From positions 1,040,036 through 1,061,408 of the forward strand of contig BJOX01000086.1 in the NCBI GenBank assembly GCA_009731375.1: a stretch of 21,373 bases of DNA, in the 5' to 3' direction. Shown here piece by piece: positions 1 through 9,446 of the stretch. The notes beneath the pieces are model-generated. The model worked only from the letters and a program-made list of their open reading frames with translations. It was not told the origin of the DNA and ran no database searches. Position numbers and translations under genes: made by a program. How positions within the stretch are numbered: position 1 is the first letter of the stretch; the number at the start of each line of letters is the position of its first letter. This stretch comes from Paulinella micropora. Lineage: Eukaryota; Cercozoa; Imbricatea; Euglyphida.

Positions 1-1
1 T

Positions 2-319
2 AAGGTGGACGTTGATGGCGATGATCCAAATGTTGACTCAGTAGTCCTTGTTAACGTTTGGGGCCATCCATCAGGTTCAAACCAGTATACGGGGAAGTAT
101 CTACCGGCTTGGTTGCATGGTCGAGAAGAAAAGCAATCCATAAACGATCCAAGCACAGAGAATAAAGAATTCAAAGCTTGGGAGAAAGACGTGTTGGCGT
201 CGCACATCATCTCACTCGATATCTGCATGCAACCGTCAGGTGAAAGTGAGGTGTCATCCTTACAAATCGCATCGACCGATCAAGAACACATCAAAAAAGA
301 TTTAACTCGGACGATATAA
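2..319 (+). pseudogene. 3' end of a coding region, possibly Copia-type Gag remnant
   Basis: An open frame enters from the left edge and ends at a TAA at 317-319, giving about 105 residues with no start in the window. The C-terminal half contains EFKAWEKDVLASHIISLDIC, which loosely resembles the W-x(n)-D-x(n)-S-I-x-x-S-D pattern of Copia-type Gag (UBN2-like) proteins, but the match is weak and made from memory. The sequence after the stop is AT-rich with no continuation in another frame. It could equally be the last exon of an unrelated gene. The surrounding 4 kb is transposon-derived, which is the main support for a mobile-element origin. Confidence 0.3.
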
Positions 320-950
320 TTTTATTTGAAATGTAATTACCTTTAATACTGAGTAACTGTGTTTTCAAAGCCCTGACATAAATAAATTTTAATTTATTAA
401 ACTCAAAATTTTATTTGCTGAAATATTAATATTAATATGATCAACTTAAAATCAAAATTTTTGTTTTAGACTCTTGAATAGTTCGAGCCGTGAGTTTGGC
501 AGTTTGGCCACCAAATGACACAGATTTTAATCAGGCATCGCCTCCGCCTCATGATATAGATAGTATTAATAGTATTAATAATATTATTACACTAGTTGAC
601 TAGTATTGCCTCCCTTCGACTCGATTCTGCCTCCTAGTCCGTGGCACAGTGACACAGGCTCCGCCCGGGACGGTCCTGGACCAACTAATGATTACTGTCA
701 ACTATTAGTTAGTGGGAGTCACAAGTTCAAGTGAAGTATCATAGTATAATTACTAAGTTCATACCAGGTATTAATACTGAGTTTCTAGTGGAGTCACCGT
801 CAGGCCGCCGCCGCTAGTAGTAGCTAGTGCTTGCGTAAAAGAGATAAAATAATTTCATATTAGTATAATATATTATAGTGGCAATATATATACTCAACTG
901 CATGCAAAAGTCATTATAATATATATAACTGATCATGATATTACTGGGTA
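320..950. other. AT-rich stretch without a recognisable gene
   Basis: No coding frame of interest is seen. The stretch has short AT-rich repeats (ATTAATA-type around 560-590), a short palindrome at about 590-604 (ACTAGTTGACTAGT) and several GCCTCCGCCTC-like pyrimidine blocks. Its last 11 bases form the start of a 16-bp sequence (940-955) that recurs inverted at 3871-3886. Confidence 0.5.
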
Positions 951-1224
951 CATTCAAGCGTCAAACTCAGCCATCAAATTTGAGTTAAGTGTCAGATTTC
1001 AGATTAGCGGTTAGATTTTAGATTGGCGGCCAGAACTTGATTCAATTTAGTTCAATTTAAGGGTAACATTTCACAAAAATGATACAGATTTTGCGGACGT
1101 ATATAGCAGTTAAATTGAATTAATTTGAATTCTAACAGGGCCACTAATTCGAAATCTGACCGCTAATCTGAAATCTGGCCGTTAACCGTAGTAAAATTCG
1201 ATGGCTGAGTTTGACGCTTGAATG
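951..1224. mobile_element. MITE-like palindromic element with 25-bp perfect terminal inverted repeats
   Basis: The first 25 bases (951-975) are the exact reverse complement of the last 25 (1200-1224). A second inner pair also matches: about 993-1017 (AGATTTCAGATTAGCGG...) against about 1151-1175, with a single difference in 25. The arms therefore extend about 100 bp as an imperfect palindrome around an AT-rich centre. There is no coding capacity. Size, long terminal inverted repeats and AT-richness fit a foldback MITE. I could not find a convincing target-site duplication; the right end abuts directly on the direct repeat starting at 1225. Confidence 0.75.
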
Positions 1225-1418
1225 CAATGGACGAGAGGGTTCGTACTTTACTTTTACTTAGATATTTGAATAATTTCTGACACGTCACTAAGTGCCCCAA
1301 CCCCAGACCGCCAAAGCTTGAATTCACCGTTACACTTGGAGTGATATAGGTAAAATAGGTAATTGTCCTTGGAGTGGGTCGGTATGACTAAATACTATTA
1401 TTAATAAATTATCCATTG
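1225..1418. repeat. Direct repeat copy 1 (194 bp), ends CAATGGA...TCCATTG
   Basis: This segment recurs in the same orientation at 3517-3870. The shared blocks are 1225 to about 1312 (versus 3517-3603) and about 1331-1418 (versus 3782-3870), with only a few differences and a 5-bp indel. Copy 1 begins CAATGGA and ends TCCATTG, a perfect 7-bp terminal inverted repeat. The two copies flank the Gag-like pseudogene, so they could be LTR-like ends of a degraded element or two insertions of a short non-autonomous repeat. No tRNA-type primer-binding site or polypurine tract was identified. Confidence 0.7.
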
Positions 1419-1670
1419 CTCCCCCTATTTAGGAATAACGGCACCATCTACCTTATGCTACTAACCTTGCATATATGATGGTAAATATGTGTAGCCCTAT
1501 TCAAAAATTACCGGAGCCGTACTAACAACTATATGCACTAACGCAATACCAACTTTGCATCCCTCTAACCAACTTAACTTATGCTGACGCAGTCGTCAAA
1601 AAGTCCAGTTGTTGCGCCGCCCACCGCGCGCTCCCCCATTCTCTTGCTTCCATTGAAGCTGCCGGGTCGC

Positions 1671-3142
1671 TTAACTTCCCGGCTCCCATCCGCCATCTCG
1701 CCGACGCTGTAGTCCTCCGCCCGGGTCGTGGAACCACTTGCGCACCGCACGCTCCACCAGCTGGAATCGCCGCTCCGGGTCCGCATCTGCGCCGCTGTCG
1801 CTTTCGCTGCCTCCCACACGCCCGTCGCGTTGGTCGTCGTCGTTAGAGTCACCTTGGTTCCCCGACTCCATAAAATAACCTTGCCCTTTCCTTGGGCTCT
1901 TCTGACTGGACTCAGCCTTTCCTTTCCCCTTCTTTTTCTTGCTTCTGCGCTTTGAGCGCTTCTCTTTCTCTTTCTTCTGCTTCTCAGCTAACGGCTTAGG
2001 TGGGTTAATTATGTTTTGCTCCCCCATCACTGGGGCTAAGTCTTCCCTCTCACTCTCTCTTTCCTGATCTGTATACAACAAACCACAAGCTGCCTCTCGC
2101 AACAACACATTCTCACTCTCCATGTCATGCGTGCATACAAAACATTGCTGCCCACCTGACACTCGCCCCTCACATTGACGATATACTTCTCTCTCTTGTA
2201 CTACCATCACTTTGCCCATGTGGGCCTTCTCCTTTACCATGCCTACTCTGTCTCGCCCTGTCAAAAATTTCATCGTCCTTTTTAATGCTTTCACCTTCTC
2301 ACCTTCCTCATCCGTGTCTGACTCACTCCCCCTATCTGTGTCAGAAGTGTCTGACTTACTCCCCCTTCCTAACTTTCCATGTTCCACTTTTCCTCTCTTT
2401 TCCTTCTCTCTCGGTTCTTCCTTCTCACCTGGCTCTTCTCTCGCCTTCTTCATCTCTTCACATTCATGCAGTCTATGCTCACCCCCACACATCCTGCACT
2501 CCTTCTCACATGCGGAGAACACATGCCCCTCCATGTTACAGTTGAAACATTTCTCTCCTTTCTTCCACGTCTTCTTTCTCGTTCCTGTTCCTTTCTCTCC
2601 CCCTTTCTTATTAGTGGTGGTGTGTTTAAACCTACAGTTAGATCTATCACAGCTGCCTGACTGTTCAACAGGTAACACACCCCAGGCACCCTACGCATAG
2701 TGACTGACCACTCTGTATGAGCAAAACGACACTCATCCCCCCACTTGCATCCACTCTCTCTTTGAAACCCAAAACACACACCTCTCTGCCCTTCCTCTCT
2801 TTTGTTGGCATCTTTCCCTGCGTGTGCTTTTTCTTTCTTCATCTTCTTCTCTCTCTCTCTCTCTCTCTCTTTGTTCCTATCTATCTCCAATGCTCTTTCT
2901 TCCAACTCCTCCCACCATTCCTCAAAAGACCATGCATGCTGCTTCTTATTCATCTTCAGCGTGCTCGTCCATCCTCCCCAATCCTTTCTCACCCCCTCTG
3001 ATGCATACTCAGGGTTTTGCAAGGGTTACTCTCATGCACTATCCTAATGTGTTCTTCTGGGGTCTTGAGTGCCCCCCTTAAGTCCTTTGGCTCCCAAGGC
3101 CAAAACTATCTCACGTTGAAAGGCCTTGAATTCTCCCGTCAT
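1671..3142 (-). pseudogene. Frameshifted Gag-like (retrotransposon ORF1-like) protein with CCCH and CCHC zinc fingers
   Basis: On the minus strand coding potential starts at an ATG at 3142 (MTGEFKAFQREIVLALG) and moves through at least three frames. Frame changes occur near 3065 and 3022, and again near 2670. The segments contain a CCCH finger, CFGFQRESGCKWGDECRFAH (CX8CX5CX3H), then a second CCCH finger ending CDRSNCRFKH whose first cysteine (in GVCYLL) lies in the preceding frame. Next come two zinc knuckles, CFNCNMEGHVFSAC (CX2CX4HX4C) and CRMCGGEHRLHEC. The remainder is highly charged Lys/Glu/Arg, including a run encoded by the CT microsatellite near 2848-2870. Zinc-finger order and composition fit a nucleic-acid-binding Gag or LINE ORF1 protein. 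No reverse transcriptase, integrase or RNase H is visible nearby, so this is a non-autonomous or decayed copy. Frame breaks could also be assembly errors. Confidence 0.65.
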
Positions 3143-3516
3143 ACTGTCCTTTTGCTGTGACTTCCTTTTCTTTGTTTTTGGTCAGTGTGCCTCTAAGCCT
3201 CCGAGTACTAAAGCTCATGACTCTGAGGTCTTACTGTCTGTTTTCCTTTGTTGTAGCAGTCAAGCTGTACTGAGCAGTCCCACTGGAGTGCTGTCCTCTT
3301 TACCCCAACGCAGGTCACCTAACCAAAACGGGGGACAGGTACAATTCAAACTAAAAAACTGAGCCAAAGGGTCTCACTATGAAAGCTTCCCTTTTATTGT
3401 GTCAATTACTGGAATGATACCAACCTTCTTGACGACAGTCGCCTCCCGGTCGGCGATGGTCTCCTCTTTCTTTGCTTGCAGTGCTCCAGAGTTAAGCGCT
3501 GCCAAGGCCCATAACC

Positions 3517-3870
3517 CAATGGACGAGAGGGTTCGTAGTTTACTTTTACTTAGATATTTGAATAGAATAATTTCTGACACGTCACTAAATGCCCCAACCC
3601 CAGACCTATAGCTAGATATAACCCAGAAGTGCAATTCAGTCCTTATTTATCTAGTAGTTTATGCAGGTCAAGTCGTGAATTGCAGAGTTGAGATTTTGGC
3701 AGGTGTCTCGCTGCTGTTGGGGGTTGATGCTGACAAATTTTCAGGGGGGGGGGGGGGGGGGGGGGGGGTTTNNNNNNNNNNTTACACTTAGAGTGATATA
3801 GGTAAAATAGGTAATTGTCCTTGGAGTGGGTCGGTATGACTAAATACTATTATTAATAAATTATCAATTG
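3517..3870. repeat. Direct repeat copy 2, interrupted by insert and assembly gap
   Basis: This is the second copy of the element at 1225-1418. The left block (3517-3603) and right block (3782-3870) match copy 1, but 3604-3781 holds about 170 bp of other sequence, a 25-nt poly-G run (3744-3768) and ten Ns (3772-3781). It starts CAATGGA and ends TCAATTG. Directly after it, 3871-3886 is the reverse complement of 940-955 (ATTACTGGGTACATTC), so the composite 940-3886 has inverted ends. Confidence 0.7.
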
Positions 3871-4182
3871 GAATGTACCCAGTAATAGATGATGCAATGA
3901 TGCAAGTTGATAACTTATTAATATTATAATAAAAGAACATAATAAATTAAATCTTGAAAAAGTAACTACCATAACGGTGGACTATTTATAATTGCTGACA
4001 AGATGAATTTGTTCAACTTATGACTATTATTAATACAACGACGTGGGGAGGGAGCGTAATTAAAATTTTTTATTAATAATTTGAAAATAAATCTCAGAGA
4101 GGATTCCGATCAGACGCCGCGGATTCAGTAATTTTCCGACGAATCTTGTCTTTCCGACCACTCCAGCAAGCTAGGACACACA
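3871..4182. other. AT-rich intergenic stretch downstream of dymeclin
   Basis: No gene is seen. The first 16 bases are the inverted partner of 940-955. The right part is the 3' flank of the minus-strand dymeclin gene and contains its candidate poly(A) signal. Confidence 0.5.
4069..4074 (-). terminator. Candidate polyadenylation signal AATAAA for dymeclin
   Basis: AATAAA is read on the minus strand about 110 nt beyond the dymeclin stop codon (4183-4185), within an AT-rich tract. Position and spacing are plausible; the hexamer is common in AT-rich DNA, so this is an inference. Confidence 0.35.
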
Positions 4183-5721
4183 CTACCTCTCTACTCGCAG
4201 TTCCAATCGCGCTTCCTCATCTCTGCCTAGGGGTGGTGTTTGCAGCAGACTGAGGAGTTTGGCTTCCGCAGCCCTAGAGTCTTGTTGAGCTGTAGTATGT
4301 TCTTCATCAGCAATGTCTCCTGTCGCAACGTCTCCTGTGGCGCTCACATTCCAGGGATCGTTACAAGATCGCTGAGTAGAACCTGCAGAGATCAGCCAGA
4401 CTGCCAACACGCCCCCCCCCCCCCCCCCCCCCCCCCCCCANNNNNNNNNNGCTCCATATATAAGGCAAGAAAAATTCCTATACATACATTCAATGATTTA
4501 CTTGCATACAGTCCGATGCGAACCTCTGGGCGTTCCTGCTCTTCGTAAGCAAATGGACTACCGCTTTCTTCCTCTTGTTCCTGAAAAACACGAGTGGAAA
4601 TCCAAACCAAAACGTACTTCTTTTACCTGTCTCGAGTTCCATTGGTTGGCTCGTGATCTGATTGTCTGAGCAACAGAAGAGTCATGGTTCCCAGGCATAC
4701 TGTTGGCGATCTACCTCTAAGGTTTGCTCGACAGAGAGATTGGGCCGAGCTTCTGAAATGGGAGATTCGATCGTGTTCTCAAAGTAGGCAACCGTTGCCA
4801 CCAATATCCCCACCTGGTCCCTACAGTTCACGATGAAGACATCGCATGTCATGGCCCATGAATACATGTCTTTGTTACCAAAGATCGTTCGCGGTCTTCA
4901 AAGGCTTCAACGCCTTTCGGTCGATAAGGAGCCAATACATCTGATGTATCAAGTAAAACGATACGAAATCCTGGAATCTTTTTCCTTTTAGACCAGCCAT
5001 GCGTTCGAAGCACACCGTCCTTGTGAAACGCAGGTGTTGATCACTTCCAATACTGAGGCAGCACACGTTCGAAACAAGGGAAAGCGCACAAGCTAGCGTA
5101 CCCAGCCGCAGCGATTCAAGGAGATTCGTACGATGCTGCAAACCAAGTGAATGTTGTTGCTATAGTTCTAAGGCCGTGTCATGTAGAACACTCACCTGAG
5201 CAGGCGGGGTGGGTTCCGAGCCGTTGGGAATAGGCGAAACTTGGGCCTGCTGCTGTTGCTGGCCACGGAAACAATACCTGAATCATCGAAATCAAATTTT
5301 AACAAGTTCGACTGATAACAAAAACTTGCCCAGAACATAAAATTTCGCTGGTTGACTAAACGGTGGTAGAATAGATCGCTATACCTGCGCGCCATAAGGT
5401 CCATCAAGGTCACCAGACGTCGAGCAGTGGAGGAGTGCATGTCTTCGCAAGTCTGAGCCAGGTTGGACAGAGTTGCCAAGCAAGTGCTGTCCAGGTATCG
5501 GTCTGCACAAGGCAAAGTCCTGTCGGCATGCAAGTTGGTGCTGGCTGACGTCAAGACCATGAAATTCATTGGTAAGGTTCTGCTGAACCATCAATAAGAG
5601 GATAGCCATGATGAGGCTGCCCAAGGAAATGTCTTGGACAAACATCTCACGAAACCAGGGCACTCGACTACACCAACCACGAAATGAGTGTGTGCATGCG
5701 TTTACATACATTAAGCCCCCC

Positions 5722-5752
<31 letters not shown>

Positions 5753-8700
5753 AACGGGCAAGACTTCGGCCAGNNNNNNNNNNNNNNNNNNNNNNNNNNN
5801 NNNGGGGGGGGGGGGGCGAAACCGTTACCTGCGAAAGAATGAGGAGGATGATCATGATGACAGTTGCACGATTGGTCTTCAAAGGGAGTCCCTGTGAGCT
5901 GTATAGAACCTGCACACACAGCAGCCAACAATGGTCCAAGTTCCAGCTCGTGGACCTCCACTACTCCCGCATTACTATCCCTTTTTTGTTGCCTAGCGAT
6001 TGTTTGATTGCTTGAGGGATGGATTGACTCATGGGCTTGATGCATAGATGGATTGGTTGATTGGTTGGTTGGTTGATTGATCGATTGATTGATTGCTTGA
6101 TTCCTTGATGGTTGATCGATCACCTCCAGCACAGGAAGCACCAGCAGGTCTTGGTCCGTGCGAGCCAACGCGACTGAACGGAACACTAGGTTGCCTTGAA
6201 GGAGAGAGTACAGGAGCAAGATGGCGCCCTCGTCAGGCAGATGAGCGGCGATCGCGTCATAGAGTTGAGAAAAGCTAATCACAACGCAGGAATTTCATCA
6301 AGGTTAGATAAATAAAAAAGCTGCGTGACCTGAGCTTTCTGGAGGGTCGTCGCGAGAAGGAGCTTTTGCGTGTAGAGGAAGTTTTGGGCGTGCTGAGCGA
6401 GGAATGTTCCTCATCGTCCAGCCTAGCAAGTGCGTCTTGGTAGAGGTTCTTGGGTCGGCCATATTCCGTGGCCAAGCGGCCTTGGTGGACGAGCAGCAAG
6501 CACAGCATGGCCGAGCGCTCCGCCAGCGGGTGCGCTGCGTTGGCGTCCAGTCCGCCCATCAGCAGCTGGAACATTTGCACAGGCAGCCAGAGCAAAGTCC
6601 GCAGTGGCTGCACGAGTGTGCCTAGCACGCGTAGCCCCAGCCCTGTCTGCCGCTTGCTCTCCTCCTCGGCCACCGCCGCCGCGATCTCGGCCACGGCCTC
6701 TGTGGGCTCAATCTCGTCAGTGCCCGTGCTGGTGGAGGCACGCCCGTTGGAGGTGAAGTTGGCTAAGAGAGCTTTGACGAAGGAGTCGGCAACGTAGGCG
6801 AATTGAGGGGCTGTCATGAGCAGCCAGAGAAAAGGGTCGTTGAATGGCCCGATAGCAGACAGCTGCTGCGCACTGCCAGCGGCCTTTCGGACAGGGCCCG
6901 TGTGGACCAGCTTAGTGGAGCAGAGCACAATGAACAGGTTGCAGACTTCCAGGTGGAGGTCCTCGGTCGCTGCCGTGACTCGCACACAGGCCAGACAACG
7001 TATCAAGCTCAGGAGAAGTCTTAAGTGGATGGCTTGCGTCGCTGCCGCTGGTGTGGCAGGCACTGCGGCTAGGAGTTTGATTTGCCCGTCCAGATAGGCC
7101 ATTTCAGAAGAGGGAGTGGGGGTGTGAGCGTCAGAGGTGTCTATGGAAGGAGTGGCTTCAGGGAGCCGGGCTTTGGTGTCTTGGTGCGGGGCGCCTGCTG
7201 GCAGAGCGGCAGACAAGACCGGTCCTAACAGACCGAGAACACATGGGACACAGCGACAGAACGTGTTGGGCGAGCGAGCGGGCAAGCGAGCGAGCGAGCG
7301 AGAGAGAGAGAGAGGGGGAGGGCAGCATGGGGCCGGCCCAGGAGAGAGAGAGAGAGAGCCGCAAGAGTTGTCTATTAAAGGAAGGGAAAAGCAGAGAAAA
7401 ACAAAGAAAAATGTCCAACGCACGTTTTTATTGTTATTGTGAAGAAAGCAATTGGCCTTCAGGGGTCCTGGCGGTACCATGCGATGCTTCTAGCCCTGGC
7501 CCGCCGGACGGCGCAAGCATCATCACAATTGCACCGACGCCCGCACCGTGGCCGGCCCCAGCTTGCGCTGGCTCAGCTTAGCCGGCTCCGGCCTAGCCTC
7601 CCCCGAGTGGCGCCACGCCCGGCTAGCCGCGGCCAGCGCATTCAGCTCCAGGGCTACGAAGGCCGCACACTCTCGGTGCGCCGCGCCGGGCAGGTCGTCG
7701 ATGGCCAGGTCGAGGCTGGTGTAATGCGCCCACTCGTGCGTCATAGCGTTCAGGCTGCGCACGTTGTACGGCAGCTTGAGCTGGGCCAGCACGTCCGCAC
7801 ACTGCGCGGCGTCGGGCGCGGNNNNNNNNNNNNNNNNNNNNNNNNNNNNNNNNNNNNNNNNNNNNNNNNNNNNNNNNNNNNNNNNNNNNNGACCTTGGAG
7901 GGCTAGGAACTTGGCCCGTTGCTCGCCGCTCAGGTTGAGTATGCCGTAGTTGAGGAAGACGCGCGACAGAAAGAGCAAGTTGAGCAAAGAGTTGGGGACA
8001 GCGGCAGGGTCGGGCGACAGGCCTTGTGCATGTATGTATGTATGTATGTATGTATGTATGTATGTATGTATGCATGTATGCATGTATGTATGTATGTATG
8101 TATGTATGTATGTATGTTATGCATGTATGTTATGTATGCATGTTCTGTATGTTGTGTATGTATGTTATGTTGTACCCGCCAGCTCGGTGGCTAGTCGCTG
8201 CAGCATCGTCCGCAAGTTGCCACTTTGCGCATGGTTCTTCACTATATACATGCATACATATGTACATGCATACATATGTACATATGCATACATATGTACA
8301 TGCATACATATGTACATGCATACATATGTACATGCATAAATATGTACATGCATATATGTGTACATGCATGCATACATACATGCATACACACATGCATATA
8401 TACTTGCATGCATGCATACATACATAGATACATAGATACATACATACATACATACATCCATCCATCCATCCATCCATAAATACATAAATACATGCATACA
8501 TACATACATACGTACATACGTACATATTGCAGTGATTTGTTATTGTGTGTGTGTGTGAGGCTAGCTTTTGCTGACGTGTCTCTCGGTCACCGAATCCCGA
8601 AATTTGTGGGTAGTGTACATTGGGCCTTACCTAGCTGCGCACAGCCCGTGTCAATCATTGCCTCCAACAGTTCCAAGTCACCCACCGATAGTGTCACATC

Positions 8701-9133
8701 CTATACACCAACGAAGCCATAGGTAGAAACAGCAAAGGTAAGCAGGCGACACAAGCGGTAGGTTAGACACAAGCAAACAAAAGAGAAGGCTACCAGCTCT
8801 TCTAGGCCCTGCGTCCAGATCGGGTCAGCGTGGCTCAGCGGCTGAAGCACAGATACATATAATGACATACACTGCAACAACAGCAACAAATAATGATAAT
8901 ACAACAATAGCAACAAACAAACAAACAAACAAGCAAGCAAACAAACAAACAAACAACAACAACAACAACAACAACCACAACAACCACAACAACAACCGCA
9001 ACAACAACAACCACAACCACAAAGTGAATGCATGCAAATAAATGTATACAATATTACATACTTGGGGCGACACAATCCGCGCCATGGCGGACTGAGAAGT
9101 GCCGGCGGCGCCGCTGGAGCTGGCCAGGCCCAT
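4183..9133 (-). CDS. DYM: Dymeclin (multi-exon gene, N-myristoylated Golgi/ER-trafficking protein)
   Basis: Translated exons read in order align with dymeclin from end to end. The N-terminus is [11 protein letters not shown], the N-myristoylation-type start of the family. Conserved blocks follow: [30 protein letters not shown] with [63 protein letters not shown] and NLSVEQTLE. My exon model is 9062-9133, 8794-8841, 8631-8700, 8176-8241, 8022 to about 7530 (gap inside), 6330-7224, 6124-6274, 5829-5909, 5558-5667, 5385-5502, 5196-5277, 4879-5135, 4715-4820, 4627-4665, 4502-4580 and 4183-4382. All introns use GT-AG and phases agree, except after 5829 and at the end of exon 5. A phase mismatch between 5829 and 5667, plus missing family residues there, implies one exon lost in the gap 5774-5803. 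Dymeclin is known in animals as a peripheral Golgi protein affecting trafficking. The C-terminus is divergent and lacks the usual FFIPYVW-like block. Confidence 0.9.
4412..4450. other. Poly-C run and 10-N gap inside the last dymeclin intron
   Basis: Cytosines fill 4412-4439 and ten Ns fill 4441-4450. The placed intron spans 4383-4501 with donor GTAAAT and acceptor CTGCAG, so no exon needs to be lost here, but the homopolymer beside the gap looks like a sequencing or gap-filling artefact. Confidence 0.6.
5716..5816. other. Homopolymer-flanked assembly gap inside dymeclin, probably hiding an exon
   Basis: The order is poly-C (5716-5742), poly-A (5743-5754), a short unique stretch, 30 Ns (5774-5803) and poly-G (5804-5816). 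The upstream exon ends in phase 0 at 5829 while the downstream exon begins at 5667 with a single third-position base, so they cannot join directly. Known dymeclins have roughly 15 more residues between these blocks. One exon is therefore probably missing in this gap. Confidence 0.6.
6034..6120. repeat. Degenerate TTGA/TTGG tetranucleotide repeat in dymeclin intron
   Basis: Runs of GATT, GGTT and TTGATCGA units fill much of the intron between the exons ending at 6124 and starting at 5909. It is noncoding. Confidence 0.7.
7225..7530 (-). other. Probable dymeclin intron with CT/GA-rich microsatellite
   Basis: On the minus strand this stretch is rich in CT and GCTC units (GA/GAGC on the plus strand near 7270-7360) and ends in a good acceptor (CTGTTAG, then exon at 7224 with two leading bases). 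The matching donor on the upstream side was not settled: no phase-1 GT stands out near 7523-7640. The exon 5/6 boundary is therefore uncertain. Confidence 0.5.
7523..7821 (-). other. Distal part of dymeclin exon 5 or inserted sequence, no family match recognised
   Basis: After the 69-N gap (7822-7890) the minus-strand frame stays open for about 100 residues to a TGA at 7523-7525 and is in the same frame as the exon starting at 7224. It contains [20 protein letters not shown], with an HExxH-like HEWAH. I do not recognise it as part of standard dymeclin, where only a short variable region is expected here. It may be a lineage-specific insertion, a misassembled piece or intron. Frame and GC-rich third positions favour coding. 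Confidence 0.45.
8023..8175. repeat. (TATG)n microsatellite forming dymeclin intron 4
   Basis: Almost the entire intron between exons 8176-8241 and 8022 is TATG repeat on the plus strand (CATA on the coding strand). Donor GTACAA and acceptor CACAAG border it, with phase 1 kept on both sides. Confidence 0.8.
8242..8630. repeat. (CATA)n/(ATGTAC) microsatellite in dymeclin intron 3
   Basis: Positions 8244-8525 are CATA, CATATGTA and CATC repeats, followed by a short GT run near 8544-8557 and unique sequence to the donor GTAAGG at 8630. The repeat is in the opposite orientation to the one in intron 4, about 70 bp away across exon 4. Confidence 0.8.
8860..9030. repeat. (CAA)n/(CAAA)n microsatellite in dymeclin intron 1
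   Basis: CAA, CAAA and CAACC units fill most of the 220-nt first intron (8842-9061; donor GTATGT, acceptor CTTCAG). On the coding strand this is a GTT-rich, T-rich tract near the acceptor. Confidence 0.75.
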
Positions 9134-9220
9134 GGCGGACACTGGCCGCAGACAGCAGCAGCAGCGAGTGCCGCACCGGAGTCAACCTGCAAGCAGGGGC
9201 TGCCGCACTGTGTCCCTGTG

Positions 9221-9370
9221 TGGATGGATGGATGGATGGATAGATAAATAGATGAATGGATAGATGGATAGATGGATAGATGGATAGATGGACATAGATA
9301 GGTAGGTAGGTAGGTAGGTAGGTAGGTAGGTAGATAGATAGATAGATAGATAGGTAGCTAGGTAGGTAGG

Positions 9371-9437
<67 letters not shown>

Positions 9438-9446
9438 ATAGATATG
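9221..9446. repeat. (GATG)n, (GATA)n and (GGTA)n microsatellite
   Basis: Successive blocks of GATG (9221-9240), mixed GATA/GATG, GGTA (9299-9332) and long GATA (9332-9446) occur. This begins only about 90 bp upstream of the dymeclin start codon, so it lies in or beside that gene's promoter region. Confidence 0.9.

Noticed and set aside
2660-2680. Programmed -1 frameshift between the two zinc-finger frames
   Set aside because: No X-XXY-YYZ slippery heptamer is visible, the shift lies inside a CCCH finger, and other frame breaks exist upstream, so mutation or sequence error is more likely.
2212-3081. Plus-strand frames rich in Ser/Leu/Phe/Pro opposite the Gag-like region
   Set aside because: They are antisense to the zinc-finger coding strand and owe their composition to CT-rich complement of Lys/Glu/Arg codons.
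1225-3870. Confident call of an intact LTR retrotransposon
   Set aside because: The direct repeats flank the Gag remnant, but no primer-binding site, polypurine tract, pol genes or TG...CA ends were found, and copy 2 is interrupted.
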